From the NCBI GenBank assembly GCA_009840355.1, contig VXNZ01000025.1, positions 124,001 to 188,000 on the forward strand: DNA of 64,000 bases. The letters are read 5' to 3'. Made by a program: the position numbers and the translations under genes. How positions within the stretch are numbered: the stretch's first letter is position 1; every line of letters begins with the position of its first letter. This document shows, piece after piece, positions 44,274 to 51,615 of the stretch. This stretch comes from Chloroflexota bacterium. Its GTDB lineage: Bacteria > Chloroflexota > Dehalococcoidia > Lucifugimonadales > JADFKI01. Below the pieces are notes generated by a model. The model worked only from the letters and a program-made list of their open reading frames with translations. It did not search any database and was not told where the DNA came from.

Positions 44274-45757
44274 CGACACTAATAGAAAGGCTGTCCCAAG
44301 ACCGTCGCCAATTGCTAATGGATCGCAGTGTGTCCGGCAGAGTCGGCGCGACACTGCCGCAGAGCGATGTGCCGCACCAACCCCTGCCCGACAAGGGCTT
44401 GCTGCGCGACACACTGGACTTCCCAGAGGTCAGCGAAAACGAACTCGTCCGCTATCTGTCGCAGCTCAGCCAGCTGAATTTCTCCATCGACCACAACTTC
44501 TACCCGCTTGGCAGCTGCACGATGAAGTACAACCCTAAAGTCGATGACGAGATCGCGTCTATTCCCGGCTTCGCGGAGATTCACCCGCTGCAGCCGGACG
44601 CCACCGTGCAAGGCGCGCTCCGCCTGATGTGGGAACTGCAGCAGCGGCTCATCGAAATCACAGGAATGCAGGGCTGCTCGCTCGCGCCGATGGCAGGCGC
44701 GGACGGTGAGTTCGCGGGCATTCTGATGGCGCGCGCGTATCACCAAGACAGGGGCGACACGCAGCGCAACAAGGTGCTCATCCCCGACAGCGCGCACGGT
44801 ACGAACCCTGCGACGGCGAACATGTGCGGTTTTGAAGTCGTAACTCTGCCATCGGACGCCAACGGCAACACTGACCTTGAAGCGCTGCGATTCTCAGTCG
44901 GCGACGGCCTCGCCGGTCTGATGATAACGCTGCCAAGCACACTGGGCTTGTTCGACTCCAACATCCTCGAAGTCGTGCGCATGGTGCGCGAGGCTGGCGG
45001 TATCGTGTACGGCGACGGCGCAAACCTGAACGCCCTGCTCGGTCGCGTGAAACTCGGCGATCTCGGCTTCGATGTGATGCATTCCAACTTGCACAAGACA
45101 TTCACGCAGCCGCACGGCGGTGGCGGACCCGGCGCCGGACCCGTAATCGTGGGCGAGCGCCTGCTGCCGTACATGCCCACGCCCGTCGTGAACCGCAGCA
45201 ACGACAACGACGGCAACGCAGTCTATACGCTTGAAGCGCCGCCGCAGACTGTCGGCAGAATGGGAGCGTTCCACGGCAACTTCGGCGCGCTGGTGCGGGC
45301 ATACGCTTACATGAGCACGCTGGGCGACCAAGGAATCGGCAACATCAGCCATGATGCGGTGATTAACGCGAACTACATCCTCAGCCAGCTCAAGGACTAC
45401 TACGACCTGCCATACGACCGTTCCTGCATGCACGAGGTCGTATTCTCGGCGCGCAACCTCAAGCGCGAGCACGGCATAAGCGCGCTCGATGTCGCCAAGC
45501 GGCTCATCGACTACGGCATTCACCCACCCACGATGTACTTCCCGCTGATTGTCGATGAGGCGCTGATGGTAGAGCCGACCGAGACCGAGAGCAAAGAGAC
45601 GCTCGACGGTTTCATCGAGGTAATGCGCGCAATAGCGCAGGAAGCGCAGGACGACCCTGACCTGTTGCACAACGCGCCACACGACACGCCCAACACCCGC
45701 TTGGACGAAGCCCGCGCCGCCCGCCGCCCATACCTGCGCTGGCAGCCTGAAGGTTGA
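44270..45757 (+). CDS. gcvPB: Glycine dehydrogenase (decarboxylating) subunit 2
   Basis: 495 residues. YPLGSCTMKYNPK and MHSNLHKTFTQPHGGGGPGAGP, whose lysine binds pyridoxal phosphate. It decarboxylates glycine and passes the aminomethyl group to GcvH. Split P proteins are usual in Firmicutes, Thermus and Chloroflexota. Confidence 0.95.
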   Translation: MTTLIERLSQDRRQLLMDRSVSGRVGATLPQSDVPHQPLPDKGLLRDTLDFPEVSENELVRYLSQLSQLNFSIDHNFYPLGSCTMKYNPKVDDEIASIPGFAEIHPLQPDATVQGALRLMWELQQRLIEITGMQGCSLAPMAGADGEFAGILMARAYHQDRGDTQRNKVLIPDSAHGTNPATANMCGFEVVTLPSDANGNTDLEALRFSVGDGLAGLMITLPSTLGLFDSNILEVVRMVREAGGIVYGDGANLNALLGRVKLGDLGFDVMHSNLHKTFTQPHGGGGPGAGPVIVGERLLPYMPTPVVNRSNDNDGNAVYTLEAPPQTVGRMGAFHGNFGALVRAYAYMSTLGDQGIGNISHDAVINANYILSQLKDYYDLPYDRSCMHEVVFSARNLKREHGISALDVAKRLIDYGIHPPTMYFPLIVDEALMVEPTETESKETLDGFIEVMRAIAQEAQDDPDLLHNAPHDTPNTRLDEARAARRPYLRWQPEG

Positions 45758-45784
45758 CATAGCCCTTCGCGCAGCATTCCGAAA

Positions 45785-45827
45785 GTCCCATCCCCTTTGA
45801 TAGGGGACATCAAGATAGGGGTGGGGG
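45785..45827. repeat. CCCATCCCC-type intergenic hairpin
   Basis: GTCCCATCCCC, spacer TTTGATA, GGGGAC, then ATCAAGATAGGGGTGGGG. It lies 28 bp after gcvPB and may also end that transcript. Confidence 0.55.
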
Positions 45828-45902
45828 GACTTGGCGCGGGTTGAATTATCCCGGCCTATCCGGTCAGTTTCGCAGCGCGTGAACCCAGCGATGCGCGTGG
45901 TA

Positions 45903-46173
45903 CAATAGAATCGCTCATCCCAAGGCGTTATCTAGCATCGAACCAGAAAGACAGCGAGTGTATGGCTTAGCAAACGGCGACAATATCAGCTTTGACATCG
46001 GTTTTGCATTGATCAAACTCATGGGTGAGATGGTAGCTTCCACAATCGCGTTCGGCGATGAAAATTCGGAACCGTTGCTTGGCATAACAGCGCTGCAATC
46101 AGCAAGTATAGAAGTCAATCCGCACGATGAGGAACTTGCCAAGCTCCCTTTGCACGACTCGAATGACTTTTAG
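45903..46173 (+). pseudogene. Remnant of a clan-AA (retropepsin-like) aspartic protease
   Basis: The 71-residue open frame from GTG 45958 (YGLANGDNISFDIGF; GEMVASTIAFGD; EPLLGITALQS) looks like the C-terminal half of the small AF_0612-type aspartyl protease family. The frame continues some 55 bp upstream, but no catalytic DTGA motif can be found. I infer a truncated gene. A short real protein is the alternative. Confidence 0.5.
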
Positions 46174-46210
46174 GAAAATAAGACGCGAAGATTGATATAG
46201 AGGTGAAAAC

Positions 46211-46669
46211 ATGGTTGATGTAGGACAGCAGGCGCCGGAATTTACGCTGCCGGACCAGGAAATGAAAAGCGTATCCCTGAGCGATTTCAGGGGCGAGAAG
46301 GCGGTGGTGCTCTCGTTCCACATATTCTCGTTCACAGGCGGCTGAACGGACCAAGTTACCTCGTTCCGCAGCTACAATGCGGACTTCGAGGCGAAGAATG
46401 CCCAGGTTCTGGGCATCAGTTGCGACGCTCGTCCATCCCAGACCGCCTATTCCACCTCGCTGGGCAACATACCCTACCCGCTGCTGTCGGACTTCTACCC
46501 TCACGGCGCGATGACGCAATCGTATGGCATATTCAACGAAGAGCGTGGCGCTCCTAACCGAGCCATCTTCATTGTCGATGCCGAAGGCGTGATACGCTTC
46601 AAGCGTGTGTATGAAAGCGCGCGCGACCTCGACCCACAGGACATCCTCGCGGAAATCGACAAGCTGTAG
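46211..46669 (+). CDS. AhpE-type peroxiredoxin with in-frame UGA at the catalytic residue (probable selenoprotein)
   Basis: The frame runs from ATG 46211 (GAGGTG 6 bp ahead) to TAG 46667, 152 residues if TGA at 46343-46345 is read through. It aligns with mycobacterial AhpE (153 residues): APEFTLPDQ, then HIFSFTGG-U-TDQVTSF where AhpE has FPLAFTGICQGEL, then YPLLSDFYPHGAMTQSYG and RAIFIVDAEGVIRF. The UGA is codon 45, and the AhpE peroxidatic residue is Cys45. A SECIS-like hairpin follows. A lone extra cysteine lies at 71. Reading: selenocysteine peroxidase acting on hydroperoxides in the cytoplasm. Alternatives are a point mutation or sequencing error from TGC, or a pseudogene. trmI follows 12 bp later. 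Confidence 0.8.
46359..46391 (+). promoter_or_regulatory. Candidate bacterial SECIS element
   Basis: Starting 13 nt after the UGA: CCTCG pairs with CGAGG, an internal loop (T versus CTT), then TCCGCA pairs with TGCGGA, closing a 7-nt loop GCTACAA. The loop begins with G and starts 25 nt after the UGA, within the 16-37 nt range and with the loop-G rule described for bacterial SECIS elements. No energy was computed. Confidence 0.55.
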
Positions 46670-46681
46670 GCGTCAAGCGAT

Positions 46682-47512
46682 ATGAACGAAAACGCCCCTG
46701 CGCGGCACGTCTTCCACGAGGGCGACCATGCCCTTGTCATTGACCGGCGGGGGCGGCGCTACCTTGCGCAACTGCGACCCGGCGCAAAGTTCGAGTCGCA
46801 TCTCGGCGCGTTCTCACACGACGATTTAATCGGCACGGACTCCGGCTCGTGGATGACCACAAACCGCGGGCATGTGCTGCTCGTAGTCAAGCCCACGATG
46901 GCGGATTTCGCGGTGGACATGCCTCGCATCGCCACTGTCGGCTACCCGAAGGACCTCGGCACAATTCTCGTTTACGGCGACATATTCCCCGGCGCGCGGG
47001 TCCTCGAAGCGGGCTGCGGCAGCGGTGCGGTAACGATGGCGCTACTGCGCGCAATTGGTGAAAGCGGCTCGCTATTCTCGTACGATGTGCGGCAGGACAT
47101 GATCGACCGCACCCGCGAGAATGTCAACGCGATGCTGCCGGACACATCCAACCTCACGCTGAAAATCGGCGATGTCTATAATGGCTTTGACGAACGCGAC
47201 CTAGATCGCATCGTGCTCGACCTCCCCGAGCCTTGGCAAGTCGTGCCGCACGCATCGGAAGGTTTGCTGCCGGGCGGTATATTCGTCAGCTTCTCGCCTA
47301 CCGTGCTGCAAGTCCACGAACTTACGGCAGCGCTGCGCGGCATCCACACATTCGAGATGATCGAAACAATGGAAGTGCTGCAGCGCCCATGGGTAGTAGG
47401 CAGCCGCAGCGTCCGCCCAGAGCACCGCATGGTCGGGCACACCGGCTTCATCACCATAGCCCGAAGGTGCTCACCGCGCCCGGCGTCCAGCGTGTCAACG
47501 GGACGGGATTGA
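46682..47512 (+). CDS. trmI: tRNA (adenine-N1)-methyltransferase TrmI family
   Basis: 276 residues. An N-terminal beta domain (about 1-75) precedes a Rossmann methyltransferase with VLEAGCGSGAVTMALLRAIG (SAM site), DLPEPWQVVPHASEGLLPGG (catalytic region) and HTGFITIARR. It makes m1A58 in the tRNA T loop. The last ~20 residues look like an unconserved tail. Same transcript as the peroxiredoxin, convergent with the next gene. Confidence 0.9.
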   Translation: MNENAPARHVFHEGDHALVIDRRGRRYLAQLRPGAKFESHLGAFSHDDLIGTDSGSWMTTNRGHVLLVVKPTMADFAVDMPRIATVGYPKDLGTILVYGDIFPGARVLEAGCGSGAVTMALLRAIGESGSLFSYDVRQDMIDRTRENVNAMLPDTSNLTLKIGDVYNGFDERDLDRIVLDLPEPWQVVPHASEGLLPGGIFVSFSPTVLQVHELTAALRGIHTFEMIETMEVLQRPWVVGSRSVRPEHRMVGHTGFITIARRCSPRPASSVSTGRD

Positions 47513-47549
47513 CATATATGCAAATTGGCGCACTTGCGAAAGGTGCCGA

Positions 47550-48833
47550 TCACAGCAACTGATAAGCCTGAGATTCGTCCCATAGCGACGGCATTTCCCA
47601 GCTCGTTTGCGGATAACGCCCTTCCATCAACGGCATGTGTCGGAACGACAGCAGCGGCGCAAGCAGTCCCCTGCGTGCCGACTCATCGGGCAAGATTTGC
47701 TCTATTGACGATACGCCGGATTGCTTTTCCTGCACCAGCACGCGGAATCTGCCCAGTCCGTCGGGTTGAACCAATTGGCGCATTGCCATTAGGTTTGCGC
47801 TGCGCTCGTGGTGGCTTAACGGCGCGGATCGCAGTTGCCGCATCATCTCTCGAATGCCTAGCGCGTGCAGAAATTCGGATTGCGTGGTGTAGGCGAGTGT
47901 GTTTAGGCCAGCGGCGTGTCCCTCGCATTGCAGCAGCGTGAAATCCACCTGTGCGCTGAGGTCTTGCCTGCCGATGCGACGGTACGGGCTGCTGCCGTCC
48001 GTGTGCCGGTAGTATGTTTGCAATGTGCCGTACTTGCGCTCCGGCGCGTACAACTCAACCGCTTCATAGCCGTAGTCTATGGTGATAACGAAACCTGTGC
48101 CCAGTGCGGCGGCGATTTCGCCGATCCACGACTTGATGTGCGGGTTGACTTCGCCGCGCTGTCCATTCTCAAGCGGGAAGCCTAGCGCATCAAGACGTTG
48201 CGCGATGATTGGCGTAGATGGTGTGTCCAGCAGTTCCACGAAGTCGCCGGAGTCGTCTAGCGCGACGAAGATTTCACGCGGCTCTCCGTCCACAATCTCA
48301 AAGCGATGCACCGGGAAGGCGTCCACCAGTTCGTTTGATATGAAACAGCCCACCACGCCTTCTAGTGGCAGTTTGTCCGCAGTCACCCGCTCAATGTGAA
48401 TCGCGCCTTCGCCGGTTGATTGCCAAGTGTCCGCCGCCGCATATCGGTCAATGCAGATGTAGCGCAGACTGTCCGCGAAGTCTGCGCTCAAATCGCCCGC
48501 ATAGGCGCAGATGTCGTTGGCGAGCATGCCATTGCCAGCGCCCATCTCCACGACAGTGAAGTCTGTTGGCATTCCCATACCACGCCACATGCCGAAGAGT
48601 TGCACAGCAAGCAGTGCGCCGAACGCCGGATGCGCCGCCGGGCTGGTGTAATAGTCGCCGTCCGCGCCGAAGGGTCGATCGCTCGTGTAGTATCCGTCGA
48701 TCGGGTGGTATAGGGCAATCTGCATGAATTCGGCGAAGGTGATTTTGCCGTGCCGGTAGATGCGCTGCCTTATGGTCTGTTCGGCTATTGTTTGTTCGGC
48801 TGATGTAAGTTCGCTCATGGTTTTGCCGGTCAT
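47550..48833 (-). CDS. SAM-dependent methyltransferase, MidA/NDUFAF7 family
   Basis: 427 residues. DUF185-type: ITFAEFMQIALYHPIDGYYT, GDYYTSPAAHPAFGALLA, VVEMGAGNGMLANDI (SAM) and GCFISNELVDAFPVHRFE. The mitochondrial relative methylates an arginine in complex I; bacterial members are uncharacterised. An internal ATG at 48818 is also plausible as start. Stand-alone gene. Confidence 0.88.
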   Translation of the reverse strand: MTGKTMSELTSAEQTIAEQTIRQRIYRHGKITFAEFMQIALYHPIDGYYTSDRPFGADGDYYTSPAAHPAFGALLAVQLFGMWRGMGMPTDFTVVEMGAGNGMLANDICAYAGDLSADFADSLRYICIDRYAAADTWQSTGEGAIHIERVTADKLPLEGVVGCFISNELVDAFPVHRFEIVDGEPREIFVALDDSGDFVELLDTPSTPIIAQRLDALGFPLENGQRGEVNPHIKSWIGEIAAALGTGFVITIDYGYEAVELYAPERKYGTLQTYYRHTDGSSPYRRIGRQDLSAQVDFTLLQCEGHAAGLNTLAYTTQSEFLHALGIREMMRQLRSAPLSHHERSANLMAMRQLVQPDGLGRFRVLVQEKQSGVSSIEQILPDESARRGLLAPLLSFRHMPLMEGRYPQTSWEMPSLWDESQAYQLL

Positions 48834-48928
48834 TAATAGGCTGGTTTCTTTGCCCCAATCCTAAGCTCCCCCCAGAAGGGTCGATAGGGGTAGGTATTTG
48901 ATTAACGGAGCTTTGACAGTTTTTCCTT

Positions 48929-49034
48929 GTCATTCCGAACGGAGTGAGGAATCTAACATCCTTAACTACGAACGGGGTTGTCTTATGGCAGATATTTTAG
49001 ATTCTTCACTCCGCTGCGCTGCGTTCAGAATGAC
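48929..49034. repeat. Inverted-repeat element related to the MITE-like family
   Basis: Left arm GTCATTCCGAACGGAGTGAG and right arm CACTCCGCTGCGCTGCGTTC followed by AGAATGAC, imperfect inverted copies about 35 bp each. It lacks the AGACGATTTCAC outer ends. Together with the hairpin at 49119-49146 and a weak CCTAAGC/GGGG repeat near 48853 it fills the 351-bp gap 48834-49184. Confidence 0.6.
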
Positions 49035-49118
49035 AGAAAGAGTAAGTTTTTGCATTGAATTCACCATTTTACCTACCCTTGTCAGCCACCGATGGGGAGA
49101 GGACTTTTGCAAAAGAAG

Positions 49119-49146
49119 AGGGACATCGGCTAATGCTGATGTCCCT
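49119..49146 (-). terminator. Terminator after the small zinc-binding gene
   Basis: 12-bp stem (AGGGACATCGGC with GCTGATGTCCCT, one G-T pair) and a 4-nt loop. On the minus strand it is followed by CTTCTTTTG. It lies 38 bp past the small gene's stop. Confidence 0.7.
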
Positions 49147-49184
49147 TCGCTGTGTGATGATATTGGCGGAAGAAAGGAGTCGCG

Positions 49185-49379
49185 CTAGGAGCTGGACTTT
49201 GCCTGCCGCAGGCGTCTGTTATGCGAGCCTTGCCTGTCCCAGCCGGAGCCTTGAATGGAGTTGTTGAACTCTCGGATCTCGCCGCAGCGCTTGCACCTGC
49301 CGATGCTCACGGGGCCGTTTGGACTTTCTATCTGCCAGTGGTGCGTACACTGGATAGTTTCAACTGCCTCTTGCGTCAT
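49185..49379 (-). CDS. Small conserved zinc-ribbon-like protein
   Basis: 64 residues, AAGGA upstream of its ATG. Layout CTHHWQIESPNGPVSIG then CKRCGEIREFNNS gives a probable Cys/His zinc site with a C-x2-C knuckle. It reads like a small family common in Chloroflexota genomes, of unknown function. Own terminator, followed upstream by citrate synthase on the same strand. Possibly nucleic-acid or protein binding (inference). Confidence 0.7.
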   Translation of the reverse strand: MTQEAVETIQCTHHWQIESPNGPVSIGRCKRCGEIREFNNSIQGSGWDRQGSHNRRLRQAKSSS

Positions 49380-49430
49380 CGTTCTTCCTTTCGTCCTTTA
49401 CGCCCCGCAGCAAGTTTCCAATATGCGCGC

Positions 49431-50570
49431 TTACCTCTGGTCTATCGGCACATATTCCACATCCATATCGCCGACATATAGCAGGCGCGGACGCAGCAGG
49501 ATGTTGTTGTCGAACTGCTCCATCACTTGCACCGTCCAGCCGGGGATGCGTCCCATCGCGAAAATGGAGATGAACAGGTCTTCGGGAATGTCCAGCAGGT
49601 AGTATATCGCGCCGGAGAAGAAGTCCACATTCTGGCAGATTCCGCGCCGTGCATACGGCTCCATCACCTTGGCGACCGCTTCCAATATGGAGTACCAGCC
49701 CGGCTGCCCCTTGCGAACGCCCAGATCTCGGGCGTCGTCCATCAGGTGGATCGAGCGCGGGTCAACCGCCTTATAGACACGGTGGCCGAAGCCCATGACC
49801 CTGCCGCCTTGCTTGCGCAGGTTCGCCACATATTCGGCGGCATTGGATTCGTCGCCGATTTCGAGCGCCATCTTCATCACTTCTTCTGCCGCGCCGCCGT
49901 GCGACGGTCCCTTGAGCACTCCCACGCCGGTGGTGACGGCGCAGTGCAGATCCGCCTGCGTCGAAGCCGTAACGCGCGCGCCGAACGACGAGGCATTGAT
50001 GCCATGCTCGGCGTGCAGTATGAAGTCTTTGTCCATCAGCTTAGCGTCGCGTGGGTCCGGCTCTTCGCCGAACAGCATATACAGGAAGTTGCCCGCGTGG
50101 TCGAGTGTGGTGCTCGGCGCGATGGGCTGCTTGCCATCGCGTATTCGCGCATGCGCCGCGACTATCGTGGACGCCTGCGATGTCAGGCGGATGCCCTTTC
50201 GCAGCGTTGCTTCCATTGAGTTGTCTTCGGTCTCGGGGTCGAACGCCGCCAGCGCGGAAATCGCCGTTCGCAGCACATCCATCGGGTGCGCCTTCTGCGT
50301 TAGGCTGATGACATCTAGCACCTCTTCGGGCAGCGCGCGATTGGCTCTTAGCTGGGCGCCGAAGTCGTCCAACTGCGCCTGTGTGGGCAATCCGCCGTAC
50401 AGCAGGAGAAAGATAGTCTCTTCGAAGGTGGACTTGTTGGCGAGATCGTCGATGTTGTAGCCCCTATACAATAGCTTGCCAACATCGCCGTCGATGAAAC
50501 TGGACCTGGTCCGATCAATAAGCACATCCCGAAGGCCTCGATGGATTTGGACCTTCTGCTCACTCGTCAT
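49431..50570 (-). CDS. gltA: Citrate synthase family protein
   Basis: 379 residues from MTSEQKVQIHRGL at 50570 (GAGGATT upstream). Catalytic residues in HAEHGINASSF (His), GPSHGGAAEEV and GHRVYKAVDPRS (His), and the Asp near the C-terminus (CQNVDFFSGA). It condenses acetyl-CoA or propionyl-CoA with oxaloacetate; the short form may be a citrate or 2-methylcitrate synthase. No other TCA genes adjoin it. Confidence 0.92.
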   Translation of the reverse strand: MTSEQKVQIHRGLRDVLIDRTRSSFIDGDVGKLLYRGYNIDDLANKSTFEETIFLLLYGGLPTQAQLDDFGAQLRANRALPEEVLDVISLTQKAHPMDVLRTAISALAAFDPETEDNSMEATLRKGIRLTSQASTIVAAHARIRDGKQPIAPSTTLDHAGNFLYMLFGEEPDPRDAKLMDKDFILHAEHGINASSFGARVTASTQADLHCAVTTGVGVLKGPSHGGAAEEVMKMALEIGDESNAAEYVANLRKQGGRVMGFGHRVYKAVDPRSIHLMDDARDLGVRKGQPGWYSILEAVAKVMEPYARRGICQNVDFFSGAIYYLLDIPEDLFISIFAMGRIPGWTVQVMEQFDNNILLRPRLLYVGDMDVEYVPIDQR

Positions 50571-50671
50571 GCGACAATCCTCCCAGGTCTGATTTGCGGC
50601 GAATAGAACCCGCAATTTTGCTGTTCAATAGGCTTAGCAAAGCCACCATTCCGGCTCGCCAAGATGTGCCA

Positions 50672-50701
50672 ATTTTAGCATTCAACAAATTATAGTGTCA
50701 A
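50672..50701 (-). promoter_or_regulatory. Citrate synthase promoter
   Basis: Minus strand TTGACA (50696-50701), 18-bp spacer, TAAAAT (50672-50677), about 100 bp upstream of the gene. The rest of the 633-bp gap to 51203 shows no recognised gene; a stop-free stretch at 51002-51211 is discussed in the findings. Confidence 0.6.
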
Positions 50702-51203
50702 ATGGACATTATCAATTAAAGGCAGGCATGAGTGCTGTTTCGCCCGTGCGCGCCACCTTTGGGCGATGGTTATAACGAGGATAATCGCTCATTATACAAC
50801 ATACAGCCTTTTCTGTAATTCAGAATTTGTTGCGGGTACACGCCGCTAATCTAATCACGGCCATTCGCGTTCCGCCGCGCCCTTTAACACCTTCATGACA
50901 CACGGAGCGCCTTATCCACAGCGATTGCAGATTTTTGCGAACGGGGAACATCGATTACATCCGCAAATCGCCAGATTATCAAAGCAATTTTCGTACCGTA
51001 AAGTTGTCGTCTGCGATGGTCTGCGCTATGCTATACGGGCTTTGAAGTCGCAAGCTTCAGCGGCATTTCCAACTCTACCGACCAATGGCAGACAGTCGGA
51101 CATTTCCACGGTCAGCCAATCACATGGAAAGTAACAGACGGCGAAATCATTCAATGCAATTATTCGGCAAAAGCATTCAAGCGAAAGAGCGGGGCGAATC
51201 ACA

Positions 51204-51557
51204 ATGAGCAATGAGCAAGTGCAGGAATACAAGGGCGTAATGGTACTGCCGGGCGAGCAGGACGAGCGAGGCGTAACGCTGTCGTTGGACGCGGCGGCGC
51301 CGTCGGTGAGCATCAGCTTCGACGAGCCAATCGAAGGCGAGACAGAGTGGCAGGCGGTCAACCTGACCCTCGCCAACCGCCTGAAGTACAACGAGGCGGT
51401 ATTCACCACGATAGGCTTGCCGAAGGCGGAAATCGGCGTAACTTGGAAGTTCAACAGCAGCCTAATCGACGACTCGCTCGCCGGCGTGGTAATCGCGCAG
51501 CCCAACGACCAGCGCATCACCGGCGAAAAGGGTTTTGTGCTGACTCGGACGGACTAG
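51204..51557 (+). CDS. Hypothetical protein, 117 residues
   Basis: Soluble, acidic, mostly predicted beta (VTLSLDAAAPSVSISFDEP; AVFTTIGLPKAEIGVTWKF). No signal peptide, no cysteines, no motif I recognise. Codon use resembles its neighbours, so a real gene is likely. The ribosome-binding site is weak. It stands alone between citrate synthase and acyl-CoA dehydrogenase. Confidence 0.6.
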   Translation: MSNEQVQEYKGVMVLPGEQDERGVTLSLDAAAPSVSISFDEPIEGETEWQAVNLTLANRLKYNEAVFTTIGLPKAEIGVTWKFNSSLIDDSLAGVVIAQPNDQRITGEKGFVLTRTD

Positions 51558-51615
51558 ATTTCATCCGTTCCAGATTTTCTTAGACCATCGGACAGGGCGA
51601 AGCGGCATCAGCCTG

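Noticed and set aside
48929-49034. CRISPR array suggested by repeated GTCATTCCGAAC strings
   Set aside because: The copies are inverted, single and scattered over the window rather than regularly spaced direct repeats; no cas genes are present.
50895-51134. 79-residue plus-strand open frame after citrate synthase
   Set aside because: No ribosome site, no known motif, atypical composition; a chance frame in an intergenic gap.
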